From NCBI RefSeq assembly GCF_014196345.1, contig NZ_JACIDN010000002.1:704657-768656 (forward strand): DNA of 64,000 nucleotides. Direction: 5' to 3'. The notes beneath the pieces are model-generated. The model saw only the letters and a program-made list of their open reading frames with translations, did no database searches and was not told the origin of the DNA. Positions within the stretch are counted from its first letter, which is position 1, and each line of letters begins with the position of its first letter. Below are positions 22,861-31,915 of this stretch, piece after piece. The position numbers were made by a program, and so were the translations under genes. The DNA comes from Methylobacterium brachythecii. GTDB taxonomy: Bacteria; Pseudomonadota; Alphaproteobacteria; Rhizobiales; Beijerinckiaceae.

Positions 22861-24294
22861 ATGGGCAAGATCACGGGTTTCCTTGAGTTCGACCGGCAGG
22901 AGCAGAAGTATCAGCTCGCCGCCGACCGGGTTCGCCACTTCCGCGAGTTCACGCTCCCGCTCGACGAGCATGATCTCGCCAAGCAGGCGGCGCGCTGCAT
23001 GGATTGCGGCATCCCGTTCTGCCACGGCCCGACCGGATGCCCCGTGCACAACCAGATTCCGGACTGGAACGACCTCGTCTTCCAGTCGGACTGGGAGGAG
23101 GCGATCCGCAACCTCCACTCCACCAACAATTTCCCGGAATTCACCGGCCGCGTCTGCCCCGCGCCCTGCGAGGAGGCCTGCACGCTGAACCTCGAGAACC
23201 AGCCGGTGGCGATCAAGACCATCGAGCAGGCGATCGCCGACCGTGCCTGGAACATGGGCTGGGTGAAGCCCGAGCCGTCCGCCACGCAAACCGGCAAGCG
23301 CGTCGCGATCGTCGGATCGGGCGCCGCCGGCATGGCAGCCGCCCAGCAGCTCGCCCGCGTCGGCCATGAGGTCCATGTCTTCGAGCGCGAGCCGAAGGCC
23401 GGAGGCCTGCTTCGCTATGGCATCCCCGACTTCAAGATGGAGAAGCGCCACATCGACCGGCGCGTGAAGCAGATGGAGGCCGAGGGCGTCCAGTTTCACT
23501 ACAAGGTCAATGTCGGCGTCGATAAGCCCGTCGACGAGCTGACCGCCGAGTTCGACGCCGTGCTTTTCGCAGGGGGCGCCGAAGAGCCGCGCAACCCGCA
23601 GCTTCCGGGCCAGGAGCTCGACGGCGTGCATTACGCCATGCCCTATCTCGTGCAGTCGAACCGGCGCGTCGGCGCCGAGCCGATGCCCGGCAACGGCGAG
23701 CTGCCGATCATCGCCGCGAGCAAGAACGTCGTCGTCATCGGCGGCGGCGACACCGCGTCGGACTGCGTCGGCACCGCCTTCCGCCAGGGCGCCCTCTCGG
23801 TGACGCAGCTCGATATCCGCCCGCGTCCGCCCGAGCGCGAGGATAAGCTGACGGTATGGCCGTACTGGCCGACCAAGATGCGCACCTCGTCCTCGCAGGC
23901 AGAGGGCGCCGAGCGCGAGTTCCAGGCGGCGACGCTGGGCCTCGAAGGCGACCGCAAGGGTCGGCTGACCGGCGTGCTCTGCGCGCGTGTCGACGAGAAG
24001 CGCCAGCCCATCGCAGGCACCGAGTTCGTCCTGCCAGCCGACCTCGTTTTCATGGCGATTGGCTTCGCGAGCCCCCTGCACAAGGGCATGGTCGCGGATT
24101 CCGGCGTGAGCCTCGACAAGCGCGGCAATGTGCTCGCCAACGAGGAGGATTACCGGACCTCGCATCCGAAGATCTACTCGGCCGGCGACATGCGCCGCGG
24201 CCAGTCGCTCATCGTCTGGGCGATCCGCGAAGGCCGCCAGGCCGCCCGCTCGATCGACGAGGATCTGATGGGCGAGAGCGTGCTGCCGCGCTGA
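22861..24294 (+). CDS. gltD: Glutamate synthase (NADPH) small subunit
   Basis: Passes electrons from NADPH to the large subunit. Two Cys clusters for 4Fe-4S centres are visible: [15 protein letters not shown] (from residue 46) and CPAPCEEAC (99-107). The FAD loop GSGAAG lies near 153 and the NADPH loop GGGDTASDC near 294. It is 477 residues, the usual length. GAAGGG precedes the ATG. Co-transcribed with gltB. Confidence 0.96.
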   Translation: MGKITGFLEFDRQEQKYQLAADRVRHFREFTLPLDEHDLAKQAARCMDCGIPFCHGPTGCPVHNQIPDWNDLVFQSDWEEAIRNLHSTNNFPEFTGRVCPAPCEEACTLNLENQPVAIKTIEQAIADRAWNMGWVKPEPSATQTGKRVAIVGSGAAGMAAAQQLARVGHEVHVFEREPKAGGLLRYGIPDFKMEKRHIDRRVKQMEAEGVQFHYKVNVGVDKPVDELTAEFDAVLFAGGAEEPRNPQLPGQELDGVHYAMPYLVQSNRRVGAEPMPGNGELPIIAASKNVVVIGGGDTASDCVGTAFRQGALSVTQLDIRPRPPEREDKLTVWPYWPTKMRTSSSQAEGAEREFQAATLGLEGDRKGRLTGVLCARVDEKRQPIAGTEFVLPADLVFMAIGFASPLHKGMVADSGVSLDKRGNVLANEEDYRTSHPKIYSAGDMRRGQSLIVWAIREGRQAARSIDEDLMGESVLPR

Positions 24295-24301
24295 GGCGTC
24301 T

Positions 24302-24337
24302 CGCTCACGATGCGCAAGGGCGTGTCGTGAGCGATTT
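24302..24337 (+). terminator. Possible terminator after gltD
   Basis: 9-bp arms CGCTCACGA/TCGTGAGCG with a 14-base loop, then ATTT. The loop is long and the T-run weak, so this is only a moderate candidate. It also lies near the end of the convergent NTF2-like gene. Confidence 0.45.
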
Positions 24338-24372
24338 GGATGAAGCAGATCTCTCCTCGCCGCGATCAAGCT

Positions 24373-24753
24373 TCAGCGCATTCGCTCGACCCATTGTGCG
24401 CGCGAAGGTCCCGGTTCGAAAGGATCCCCGAAGTACTGCGTCTCGCGGCTCACCCGCCCGTCCAAAAACTCCATGATGCTCACGGTGTAGGACGGCCGCC
24501 CGTCATAGGTCAGGACATATTCGGTGACCCATAGGTCGCCCGCACCGACGATCCGCCGGACTGCAAACCTTTTCTGATTTGGTTGCGCGGCGCGAGACGA
24601 TCGAATCCGCCACCGTCCGCAGATGCGCTCTCCCGATTGCGGATATTCGAGCACCGCGTCGTCTCGGTAGATCTGGTGCTCACCTTCGAGGTCGTTCGCA
24701 TCGGAGGCCGCCCAGTGGCGGTCGAGAGCCGCTCGGATGTCTCGATCCTCCAT
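24373..24753 (-). CDS. NTF2-like (SnoaL-type) protein
   Basis: A 126-residue protein with the nuclear-transport-factor-2 fold pattern: an N-terminal helix (RAALDRHWAASDANDLEGE), a conserved DAVLEYPQSGE strand, and QPNQKRF followed by GDLWVTEYVLTYDG. Such proteins are small alpha+beta cones that are either enzymes or binding proteins. No catalytic set is recognisable. It is transcribed towards gltD and lies just downstream of the DUF459 gene on the same strand. Confidence 0.75.
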   Translation of the reverse strand: MEDRDIRAALDRHWAASDANDLEGEHQIYRDDAVLEYPQSGERICGRWRIRSSRAAQPNQKRFAVRRIVGAGDLWVTEYVLTYDGRPSYTVSIMEFLDGRVSRETQYFGDPFEPGPSRAQWVERMR

Positions 24754-24786
24754 CCTGGATCTCCCTGTCCGCGGCGATCGATGTCC

Positions 24787-26157
24787 CTACCCCGGCGGCC
24801 ACTTGAAGTCGTCGGCGCGGCCGGGCTGCGGCACCGGTGCGGCGCCGCGCTGCAGGGTGCGCTCCACCGTTCCCGCGGCGTCGCCCTCGCGCGGACGGCC
24901 GCTGGCGAGCACGCCGCCGGGCGAGATCTCGTTGCGGCCGAGAGGCACCACCGGGCCGGCGGCCGGCTTCACCGGCAGGCTCGGGATGCCGGGCGGCTCG
25001 GGCAGGCTCGGCAGCATCGCCGTGATCTTGCGGTCGATGGCCGAGGAGTCGTCGAGGCTCGGACCGGCATCCCCGGGCGTCGCCGAGGGCACCGTCGCGA
25101 CGGTCGGCTGCTCCGGTTGCAGCGTACCATTCGCCCCCATCAGCCGCTTCAGCTCAATATCGGCGAAATGGGCGGCCTTGCGGGCTCCGGGGAAGGTGAA
25201 GTGGATGCCGTCCGAGGTGCGCAAGGTGGCGCGCTGGCCGTCGAGGTCGGGGCCGGTCGCGGTATAGCGGTTGCGGTCGTCGACGAAGCCCGGCCAGATG
25301 TCGACATAGGTCTGGCCGGCCTTCTGGACGCGCTCGCGCGCGAGGTCATTGATCGAAGCGAGATCCTTGGTCAGCATCTCGAAGCGCACCGGGGGCACGC
25401 CGACCCAGACCAGCGGGATCTTGTGGTCGGTGAAGACCTTGATCACCGCGTCGATCCGCGCCGCGTAGACCTCGCGCCACTTGTCGGTGAGCGGCTCGAA
25501 ACTCTCTCCGCCTTCTCGGATCGCCTGGCGGTCGTTCACGCCGATCATGAACAGGGCGTAGGCGACCTTCGGGTTGGCCTTGAGATAATCTTCGGCGGCC
25601 TTGGGCCAGTCGACCACGTCCTTGCGCACGATGCCGCTGTCGCCGCGAGACCGGTCGACCACCGCAACGTCGGCGTTCTCACGGAAGGCGTCGTCGAGCC
25701 CCTTGGCGAGATAGGAGGCGAGGGAATCGCCGAACACCGCGACCTGGACGTTCGGGGAAGTCTTGGCGGGCGCAGGCGGCGCCTGCCGCGCGACGCTCGG
25801 CGCGGCCGCCGGCGTGCGCCGCCGGACGGTCTGCCCGTCCTGACCGCCGCGCGACCCGATCGACGGAGCGCGCGGATGGGACGGACGGCCGAAGGTCCGC
25901 GACGGCGCCTGCCGCTGGGGCTGCACCTGCTGCTGCGGGCGCTCCTCCCAGGGCCAGTAGAACTGGCGCGGCGCCTCCTGCTGCTGCGGCGCATAACGGC
26001 GATCCTCGCGCGCGGCGCGGCGGCGCGGGGCGTAGTAGGGATCGCGCTGAACCTCGTAGCTGTCGCCCCACTGCGCCCTCGCCTCCTGCGCCGGCGTCAG
26101 GAACGAGACCAGCGCGAGCAGCACGAAGACGGCGATCTGTTTCGGCGCGAAGGCCAT
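24787..26157 (-). CDS. DUF459 SGNH/GDSL-type hydrolase, exported
   Basis: A 456-residue protein. A signal peptide (residues 1-28, ending EARAQW) is followed by a long Arg/Gln/Pro-rich linker to about residue 135. The SGNH domain comes next: block I VFGDSLASYL (Ser nucleophile), a GVND block with the Asn, and DGIHFTFPGARK with the Asp and His. DUF459 enzymes are relatives of acyl-esterases in the envelope. A Pro-rich tail ends the protein. A role in modifying cell-wall acyl groups is an inference. Confidence 0.82.
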   Translation of the reverse strand: MAFAPKQIAVFVLLALVSFLTPAQEARAQWGDSYEVQRDPYYAPRRRAAREDRRYAPQQQEAPRQFYWPWEERPQQQVQPQRQAPSRTFGRPSHPRAPSIGSRGGQDGQTVRRRTPAAAPSVARQAPPAPAKTSPNVQVAVFGDSLASYLAKGLDDAFRENADVAVVDRSRGDSGIVRKDVVDWPKAAEDYLKANPKVAYALFMIGVNDRQAIREGGESFEPLTDKWREVYAARIDAVIKVFTDHKIPLVWVGVPPVRFEMLTKDLASINDLARERVQKAGQTYVDIWPGFVDDRNRYTATGPDLDGQRATLRTSDGIHFTFPGARKAAHFADIELKRLMGANGTLQPEQPTVATVPSATPGDAGPSLDDSSAIDRKITAMLPSLPEPPGIPSLPVKPAAGPVVPLGRNEISPGGVLASGRPREGDAAGTVERTLQRGAAPVPQPGRADDFKWPPG

Positions 26158-26313
26158 CGGGCTCCCGGATTCCGACCGCCGGGGCGAGAGGGGCTCGTCC
26201 CGGCATGGGCCGTGATCATAGCGGGGAACCGCGACGTGTCGAATGCCGGGGCGGAACGCCCCCGGGCATCGCGCCGAGACCGCCGTTCCGGAGCGACGGC
26301 GAGCCGGAAGGCT

Positions 26314-26997
26314 TCAGTCCAGGTGGTGGCCGTAGCGCTCGACGTGGACGGCCAGGCCGAGCCCGTGATCGCGCACGAGGCGCTCCGAGAGGTCCGCGTC
26401 GCGCGCTTCCAACGCCTCGATGATCTGAACGTGCTCGGCGATGGACGTCGAGGCGCGGTCGCCCTCGCGCAGGGCGATGTTGCGCACGCCCTTCACATGC
26501 ATCAGCAGGTTGCTGCACAGGTCTTGGATGACCTCGCAATGGCCGAGCGAGATGATCTTCTGATGGAAGCGGATGTTGGCTTCCGAATATTCGGCGAGGT
26601 GCTCTGCCGGCTTCCCCTCGAAGAATTCGGGGAACATCTTGCGCATGCATTGGAGGTCGTCGTCCGAAGCGCGCGTGCAGGCGAGACGCGCCGCCATGCT
26701 CTCCAGGGCCGCCCAGGCCTGGATCATGCCGACGATCTCGCGCTTCGTCTTTTTGACGACGAAGACGCCGCGCCGCGGCTCATTGCGCACGAAGCCTTCC
26801 TGCTCCAGCACGGTCAGCGCCTCGCGGATCGGCGTCCGGCTGACGCCCAGCGTCTGCGACAGGCCGCGCTCGTCCAGACGGATGTCTCCGTTCTGACCGT
26901 AGATATCCATGTTGGTGATGGCCGACTTCAAAGCCTCGTAGGCCAGAGTCCGTAGACTCGTCGCCGGAACGAGCGGCTTGATCGTGAAGTTCTGCAT
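26314..26997 (-). CDS. GntR-family regulator with FCD domain, likely oxalate-island regulator
   Basis: A 227-residue FadR-subfamily regulator. The winged helix spans about residues 15-80, with the recognition region LSQTLGVSRTPIREALTVLEQEG. The FCD ligand domain keeps its metal residues His145 (RFHQ), His189 (EHVQ) and His211. It diverges from frc, with the 19-bp operator-like repeat at 27181 in between. FCD proteins bind organic acids or acyl-CoA-like ligands, so oxalate, oxalyl-CoA or formate-related effectors are plausible. The start is uncertain: ATG at 26997 has no ribosome site, and ATG at 27045 would add 16 residues. Confidence 0.88.
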   Translation of the reverse strand: MQNFTIKPLVPATSLRTLAYEALKSAITNMDIYGQNGDIRLDERGLSQTLGVSRTPIREALTVLEQEGFVRNEPRRGVFVVKKTKREIVGMIQAWAALESMAARLACTRASDDDLQCMRKMFPEFFEGKPAEHLAEYSEANIRFHQKIISLGHCEVIQDLCSNLLMHVKGVRNIALREGDRASTSIAEHVQIIEALEARDADLSERLVRDHGLGLAVHVERYGHHLD

Positions 26998-27356
26998 GGC
27001 GTCAGTATCGGTCTGGTACTGGCTACGGATCGGCGATGTCGGCATCGTTTCCCGGCGCGGACCATGGCGATTCGGTCTGGGAAACACAAGACAAGCGCCA
27101 AGCATAGCCGGGTATAGCCCGATTGGGGCTTGACGCCGCGATGGGTAACGCTGCCGGGTTTCAGTCGGCAAAATTGACCATTGGTATTTGGTATGCCAAT
27201 ATCGAGCCGTCGTCAAAAGCGAATGTTTCGCCCTGCGCCGCGTCCATCGAGACGCAGGCCGTCCGGGCTTCCCGCTTCCGGGCGGCGCATGGCTCGACAC
27301 GGGATCACTGAAATCCCGGTCGAAGTATCGCAGAAGCATCTCCCTGGGAGGAGAGG
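26998..27356. other. Divergent promoter region between the GntR gene and frc
   Basis: 359 bp with no gene of its own apart from a possible 16-codon extension of the GntR gene. It carries the operator-like repeat at 27181, 158 bp from frc and 184 bp from the regulator start, so it must hold promoters for both. Confidence 0.6.
27181..27199. promoter_or_regulatory. GntR operator-like site A (gntR/frc)
   Basis: TTGGTAT-TTGGT-ATGCCAA, a 19-bp imperfect palindrome matching TTGGTAT-N5-ATACCAA at all but one arm position. It lies between the divergent regulator and first frc gene, the usual place for an autoregulatory operator. Confidence 0.8.
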
Positions 27357-28637
27357 ATGACGAGCACGCCACTGCACGGGGTGAGAATCCTGGACTTTAC
27401 GCATGTCCAGTCGGGTCCGACCTGTACGCAGCTTCTCGCCTGGTTCGGCGCCGACGTGATCAAGATCGAGCGGCCGGGCACGGGCGACGCCACGCGCCAG
27501 CAGCTCCAGGATCTCCCTGGCGTGGACAGCCTCTATTTCACGATGCTGAACCACAACAAGCGTTCGATCACGATCGACGCGAAGAACGCCCAAGGCAAAG
27601 AAGTGCTCTGGCGGCTGATCCGCGAATGCGACGTGCTGGTCGAGAACTTCGCCCCCGGCGCGCTCGACCGCATGGGCTTGACCTGGGAGAAGCTGCAGGC
27701 CGCCAATCCAGGCCTGATCCTCGCTTCGGTGAAGGGATTCGGGCCGGGCCGCTACCAGGATTGCAAGGTCTACGAGAACGTCGCGCAATGCGCGGGCGGC
27801 TCCGCCTCGACCTCGGGCTGGCGCGACGGCGTGCCGATGGTGACCGGGGCCCAGATCGGCGATTCCGGCACTGGGCTGCACTTGGCGCTCGGCATCGTCA
27901 CGGCGCTGTTTCACCGTACGCAGACCGGTCAGGGCCAGCGCGTCGACTGCTCGATGCAAGACGGGGTGCTGAATCTCTGCCGCGTGAAGCTGCGCGACCA
28001 GCAGCGCCTCGAAAAGGGGCCGCTGCAGGAATACAGCCAGTTCGGCGAAGGCGTGGAGTTTGGTGAATCCGTGCCGCGGGCTGGAAACGATTCCGGCGGA
28101 GGCCAACCAGGCCGCATCCTGAAGTGCAAGGGCTGGGAGCAGGACCCCAACGCCTACATTTACTTCATCACGCAGGGCGCGGTCTGGGACCCGATTTGCG
28201 ACATCATCGGTGAGCCCGGCTGGAAGACCGATCCGGACTACATGACGCCGAAGGCGCGTCTGCCGCATCTGAACGAAATCTTCACGCGCATCGAAGCGTG
28301 GACCATGAAGCACGACAAGTTCGAGGCGATGGACATCCTCAATGCCTACGACATCCCGTGCGGGCCGATCCTGTCGATGAAGGAGATCGCCGAGGACGAA
28401 GCGCTGCGGGCGAGCGGCACCGTGGTCGAGATCGAGCATCCGACCCGCGGCAGCTACCTCACCGTCGGAAACCCGATCAAGCTCTCGGCGAATCCGGTCG
28501 AGATCAAGCGGTCGCCTCTGCTCGGCGAGCATACCGACGAGATTCTGCGCGAGGTCTTGGGCTGCTCGGACGCCGAGGTCGACGCGATCCTCGGCTCGGG
28601 AGCGACGGGTCCGGTCCAGCGAGCCGCTGCCGAATAG
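27357..28637 (+). CDS. frc: Formyl-CoA:oxalate CoA-transferase (paralogue 1)
   Basis: A class III CoA-transferase that moves CoA from formyl-CoA to oxalate, giving oxalyl-CoA for decarboxylation. It is 426 residues, with the catalytic Asp169 in [10 protein letters not shown] and the N-terminal [15 protein letters not shown] signature. The glycine loop reads [10 protein letters not shown], where the second paralogue (39.4-40.6 kb) has [10 protein letters not shown]. Gln replaces the Trp found at about position 48 of the Oxalobacter enzyme. GGAGGAGAGG precedes the ATG. Regulation through site A is likely. A closely related CoA-transferase substrate cannot be excluded. Confidence 0.88.
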   Translation: MTSTPLHGVRILDFTHVQSGPTCTQLLAWFGADVIKIERPGTGDATRQQLQDLPGVDSLYFTMLNHNKRSITIDAKNAQGKEVLWRLIRECDVLVENFAPGALDRMGLTWEKLQAANPGLILASVKGFGPGRYQDCKVYENVAQCAGGSASTSGWRDGVPMVTGAQIGDSGTGLHLALGIVTALFHRTQTGQGQRVDCSMQDGVLNLCRVKLRDQQRLEKGPLQEYSQFGEGVEFGESVPRAGNDSGGGQPGRILKCKGWEQDPNAYIYFITQGAVWDPICDIIGEPGWKTDPDYMTPKARLPHLNEIFTRIEAWTMKHDKFEAMDILNAYDIPCGPILSMKEIAEDEALRASGTVVEIEHPTRGSYLTVGNPIKLSANPVEIKRSPLLGEHTDEILREVLGCSDAEVDAILGSGATGPVQRAAAE

Positions 28638-28689
28638 CCCAGCGCACCGAACCGACGGGCATGCATGCACTATATTGACGAACTCGCCG

Positions 28690-28708
28690 TTGGTATGCCA
28701 GATACCAA
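28690..28708. promoter_or_regulatory. GntR operator-like site B
   Basis: TTGGTAT-GCCAG-ATACCAA, a perfect 7-bp inverted repeat with a 5-base spacer. It is 60 bp upstream of the 59-residue gene at 28769, about the same distance as sites C and E from their genes. Confidence 0.85.
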
Positions 28709-28768
28709 CCTTGATGCGGCAGTCGGCTGTGAAGGCCAGGACGCCGGGGCGGTGAGCGGAGGACGAGG

Positions 28769-28948
28769 ATGATCGATTTCGTTTTCGACGAACCGTTGGC
28801 CATCCTCGCCGAGGCCTTCGGGCATGAGCCAAACGGAGACGCCCTGTCTCGCTATGATGGCGAGACAGCCCCTCCGATGCCAATCGCGGCCGCCGTTTTC
28901 ACCGCGACGCGGGCCGAAGTCGTCATCTCCGCCGATCAGGCAGAGTGA
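28769..28948 (+). CDS. 59-residue acidic protein in the oxalate regulon
   Basis: A short frame starting MIDFVFDEPLAILAEAFGHE and ending SADQAE. It is acidic, with an Asp/Glu-rich start and no Cys, signal or membrane segment. GGAGGACGAGG lies directly before the ATG, a strong ribosome site, and operator-like site B is 60 bp upstream. No family is recognised. The site and ribosome signal argue that it is a real gene switched with oxalate use; a small accessory or binding protein is only a guess. Confidence 0.6.
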   Translation: MIDFVFDEPLAILAEAFGHEPNGDALSRYDGETAPPMPIAAAVFTATRAEVVISADQAE

Positions 28949-28982
28949 CTGCCGGCAGGCTTTCTGAGCGACTCAGCCGATC

Positions 28983-29144
28983 TCAGGCGGCGAGCTGCGC
29001 GTAGCGGCCGGCGCCCTGGAGATTGCCGTTGCGGCCGTCCTGGCTGGTCACGGCGTCGGCGGTCAGCTTGTCGGCGACCTTGACCACGAGCAGGGCCTGA
29101 AGAGCGAACAGGAGAACGAGAGCGACGAGTGCGGTGCCGAGCAT
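28983..29144 (-). CDS. 53-residue single-helix membrane protein in the oxalate regulon
   Basis: Starts MLGTALVALVLLFALQALLVVKVADK: one membrane helix over residues 2-22, then a 30-residue hydrophilic tail with Asp, Asn and Gly. AGAGG precedes the ATG at 29144. The frame stays open to 29243, but the shorter start puts the helix at the N-terminus and places operator-like site C 64 bp upstream. Function unknown; it could be a small subunit of a transporter or membrane complex such as the oxalate antiporter, by position only. Confidence 0.65.
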   Translation of the reverse strand: MLGTALVALVLLFALQALLVVKVADKLTADAVTSQDGRNGNLQGAGRYAQLAA

Positions 29145-29208
29145 GGTGGCCTCTGGAAGCAATATTGCGTTGCAATAGAGATAGCCCCGGCGTTTTTGGA
29201 TATGAAGT

Positions 29209-29227
29209 ACAAAATACCAGATACCGT
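29209..29227. promoter_or_regulatory. GntR operator-like site C (weak left half)
   Basis: On the minus strand ACGGTAT-CTGGT-ATTTTGT: one half and the CTGGT spacer match sites F and G, the other half is degenerate. It lies 64 bp upstream of the 53-residue membrane protein and abuts a TATGCG/CGCATA inverted repeat at 29228-29244. Confidence 0.6.
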
Positions 29228-29278
29228 TATGCGCAAAACGCATAGCACAGCATTTTTTTGCCGATTTTAATCCTTAGC

Positions 29279-29313
29279 GCGGCGCATTTCGCCGCTTTCT
29301 GCACTGCAGTGCA
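29279..29313. other. Inverted repeats after the P-loop gene
   Basis: GCGGCG-CATTT-CGCCGC (29279-29295) next to a perfect 14-bp palindrome TGCACTGCAGTGCA (29300-29313), just past the stop of the P-loop gene. These could end that minus-strand transcript before the next promoter, though no strong T-run follows. Confidence 0.4.
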
Positions 29314-29326
29314 ACAAAGCCAGCCA

Positions 29327-31111
29327 TCATTGGGCTCGGGCGTCTTGCTCGGATCCCCACACGCCGAGCGTCGACGCATCCGCGCAGCGCAGCGTCTCTT
29401 CGATCGGCGGTGCATCGGCTTGGTCGAGAACGAGGCCGGCAGCCGTCAGAGCGGCGCGCATCTCGCCGTCTTCGCAGACCCGGACGAGGACGCTCCGGTC
29501 GAGCCCGATCAATCGCCTGTTCTCGAAGTGGGCGAAGACACGCCCTGTCCCCTGTTCCGCGAAACGGACGCTCGACAGACGCGAGAGACAGTCGCGCAGG
29601 AAGCCGGCGTTGCGCTCCGGCGCAAGGTCCGCACCGGCATAGACCTCTTCCGGCGCGTGCGCGTGGATATTGATTCGGCGGAAGCGGTCGATGTCGAGCA
29701 TCCGCCGCGCATCGAGGATGGTGATGGCGCCGTTGCTGCCGAAGGCGATCGTGCGCGGGGTCTCGCCCAACGCGACGGTGTTGTCGAGGAACTCGAACGC
29801 CACCGCCTTGTCGGTCCGCAGCGCCCAGAGGAAGAACAGGCGCGGCATGCCGGCGAAGGCCTCGACGTTGTGCGCGAGCAGATCCTCGACCGCCTTGTAG
29901 CGGCCGAACTGCTCGCCGCGCTTCCAGGCGCGCTCCACCGTCGCCTCGGGCGGCGTCACCATGAACTGCAGATAGATGCGGTGCCCGAAGCGGGTCAGCA
30001 GCTGGCTGGTGCCGTCCCCGCGGGAATCCGCCGAGAAGCTGTCGAAGCGGAATCGGTCGATCAACAGGTGCGAGATCCGACCCTCGGCCGCCTTACGCGT
30101 CATGTAGCGGTCCAGCTTCGAATCGACGACCTCGACCTCGTGGCCGGTCAGCGGGCCGGCATAGCGCCGGGCCGAGCCGAGGCTGTCGTAGTCGAGCAGG
30201 AACTTGCGCCAGACGTCGGGCGTGATCACGGCGAAGTCGGACCAATCCGTACCGTTTCGCTCGGCGAGACCGCGCTGGTAGGGACGGATCGTGCTCTTGC
30301 CGGAGGCCGAAGCGCCCTTGACGTTCATCACCACCGGCTCGCTTTGGGCGCGGACGCGGCGATACCCCTCGCGTGCGACGATCTCGGCGATCCACGGGTC
30401 GATGGTCTCGCCGATCCGCCGGCTGCCATGGGCGTTCGAGACTAGGATGGCGGCAAGCTTGCCGAGCAGCGCCTTGTCGCGGATCAGGAAGCCCTGGCGG
30501 CCGATGAGTCCGGCGACGACGCAGCGCAACGCCTCGCGGACCTCCTGTTCGAGACTTCCCAGTGGACCGGCCGTCTCGTCGAGGCGGCGGCAGGCCCGCG
30601 TCTGCCAGTCCTCGGCAGGCTTCGGCGCGTCCCGTCGCCCGAACGGCCAAAACCCGCGCTTGCGGGCCGGGGACGCCTCCGGCGGATCGAGGAGCGCGGC
30701 GATCTCGCGCGCGATCAGCGCATCCGCCTCGGCGCGAACGGCGCGCAGGGTCTCGGCGACCTGCGGCATGCGATTCCCGATCCCATCGCGCAGGATCGTC
30801 GTCACGATGCGGCGGAAATTGACGCCGAGATCCGCATAGACGGCGCCGAGCGGCACCGACAGGTCGGCCATGACGCGGATCAGCACCGCATGGACGACGA
30901 GCCGCTCCGGGCGGAACAAGGCGAGCTGGGTGGCCTGAAGGCCGCTGAAATCGCTGAGCTCCTGGATCTCCGCGTAGGAGTTCTCGATGTTCTCGGCGCG
31001 AAAGATCGTGGCGAGCGGCCGGACATGCCGCGGCAGGCCGGAGACGATGCCCGGGTTCCAGGCATCGAAAGGGGCGTCCTCGGTCTCAGGGGCGGAGGTC
31101 GGCGCCGGCAT
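29327..31111 (-). CDS. Large P-loop protein, possibly zeta-toxin-like kinase
   Basis: A 594-residue cytoplasmic protein with no close family that I can name. Near residues 265-273 is a Walker A motif, NVKGASASGKST (Lys272), followed by ITPDVWRKFL, an order that recalls zeta-toxin or small-molecule kinases in which an Asp follows the P-loop. The N-terminal 250 residues are helical and Arg-rich. The C-terminal third has no clear motif. It is the last gene of a likely three-gene operon (CBS protein, dimeric-barrel protein, this gene), 30 bp after the second. Its placing among oxalate genes suggests a regulatory or metabolite-phosphorylating role; unproven. Confidence 0.7.
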   Translation of the reverse strand: MPAPTSAPETEDAPFDAWNPGIVSGLPRHVRPLATIFRAENIENSYAEIQELSDFSGLQATQLALFRPERLVVHAVLIRVMADLSVPLGAVYADLGVNFRRIVTTILRDGIGNRMPQVAETLRAVRAEADALIAREIAALLDPPEASPARKRGFWPFGRRDAPKPAEDWQTRACRRLDETAGPLGSLEQEVREALRCVVAGLIGRQGFLIRDKALLGKLAAILVSNAHGSRRIGETIDPWIAEIVAREGYRRVRAQSEPVVMNVKGASASGKSTIRPYQRGLAERNGTDWSDFAVITPDVWRKFLLDYDSLGSARRYAGPLTGHEVEVVDSKLDRYMTRKAAEGRISHLLIDRFRFDSFSADSRGDGTSQLLTRFGHRIYLQFMVTPPEATVERAWKRGEQFGRYKAVEDLLAHNVEAFAGMPRLFFLWALRTDKAVAFEFLDNTVALGETPRTIAFGSNGAITILDARRMLDIDRFRRINIHAHAPEEVYAGADLAPERNAGFLRDCLSRLSSVRFAEQGTGRVFAHFENRRLIGLDRSVLVRVCEDGEMRAALTAAGLVLDQADAPPIEETLRCADASTLGVWGSEQDARAQ

Positions 31112-31141
31112 CGTCCTACCAGCTCCCGCGCCCCGGTCGGA

Positions 31142-31468
31142 TCAGGCCGCCGAGGCGTCGTCGATCGGCTCGAAGCGGGTCTGGTAGGCGTCGCCCCAGA
31201 CGTCGTCGGCCTTTTTGTGCCAATCCTTGTCGAAGAACCGCTTGGCCTGGAACTCGCTGCTCCAGATGCAGACCGCGGTGATGCGGTTGTCGAGGACCCG
31301 CACGTGCCGGCTCTCGAGGCCGGAGGTGACGCCGGCGCGGGGGAGCATGTCCTTGCTCGAAAATCCGTGTTCGTTCTCTGCCGGGAACACCACGGGGCAT
31401 TCGACGACGGTCAGATATTTCATCGGACGCTCTTCCGGCTTTCTCGATTGATCGGATGGGTGGCTCAT
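31142..31468 (-). CDS. Dimeric alpha/beta-barrel-like small protein
   Basis: A 108-residue protein. From MKYLTVVECPVVFP it has the alternating strands and helices of ABM/YdhR-type dimeric barrels (RVLDNRITAVCIWSS, then FQAKRFFDKDWHKK). The ATG at 31468 overlaps the CBS stop (ATGA). A second ATG at 31423 has GGAAGAG in front and would remove a polar 15-residue lead. Part of the CBS/P-loop operon. Members of this fold are small mono-oxygenases or binding proteins; the function here is unknown. Confidence 0.65.
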   Translation of the reverse strand: MSHPSDQSRKPEERPMKYLTVVECPVVFPAENEHGFSSKDMLPRAGVTSGLESRHVRVLDNRITAVCIWSSEFQAKRFFDKDWHKKADDVWGDAYQTRFEPIDDASAA

Positions 31469-31914
31469 GCGCGCAGGTCCGCGCAGGCGCAGTCCCAGAT
31501 ACTAAGGACTCCGCTGACCCGAAATCCATCCATCAGCGCGATATGATCGACCTTGCGGTCGCAAAAGGCCTGCAGCCGGTCCCGGGGTGAGGCGGCAACG
31601 TCGATCGCCGGGAAATCATGCTCGGTGATGAGCCAGACGCGGTGGCCGTAAACGTCGGGTCCGCGAGCGGACAGCGCTCGGAAGATGTCGCGCTCGGTCA
31701 GCAGTCCAACGACGCTGGCCTCCTGCCCGTGGCCATCGACCACGAGGAGGGCGCCCACACCGGACCGTGCGAGCAACCGGGCCGCGTCCCCGACGGAGCT
31801 GTCCACATGAACACGCGGTACGCCGACAGCGTCGCGCGCTTGGCCCGTTCCTCGGTCCACGGCGCTTCTCCCGATGGCCGCCACCTTTACGTGGGGACGA
31901 TCCATGCTTCTCAT
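31465..31914 (-). CDS. CBS-domain protein
   Basis: A 149-residue protein with a CBS pair: the first module contains VHVDSSVGDAARLLARSGVGALLVVD and LLTERDIFRAL, the second DRLQAFCDRKVDHIALMD and GVLSIWDC. CBS pairs bind adenine nucleotides or related ligands and control partners. Operator-like site D ends 1 bp before the ATG at 31914; ATG at 31905 is also possible. First gene of an operon with the barrel and P-loop genes. The nearness of site D to the start means the true start or promoter may differ. Confidence 0.8.
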   Translation of the reverse strand: MRSMDRPHVKVAAIGRSAVDRGTGQARDAVGVPRVHVDSSVGDAARLLARSGVGALLVVDGHGQEASVVGLLTERDIFRALSARGPDVYGHRVWLITEHDFPAIDVAASPRDRLQAFCDRKVDHIALMDGFRVSGVLSIWDCACADLRA

Positions 31915-31915
31915 C

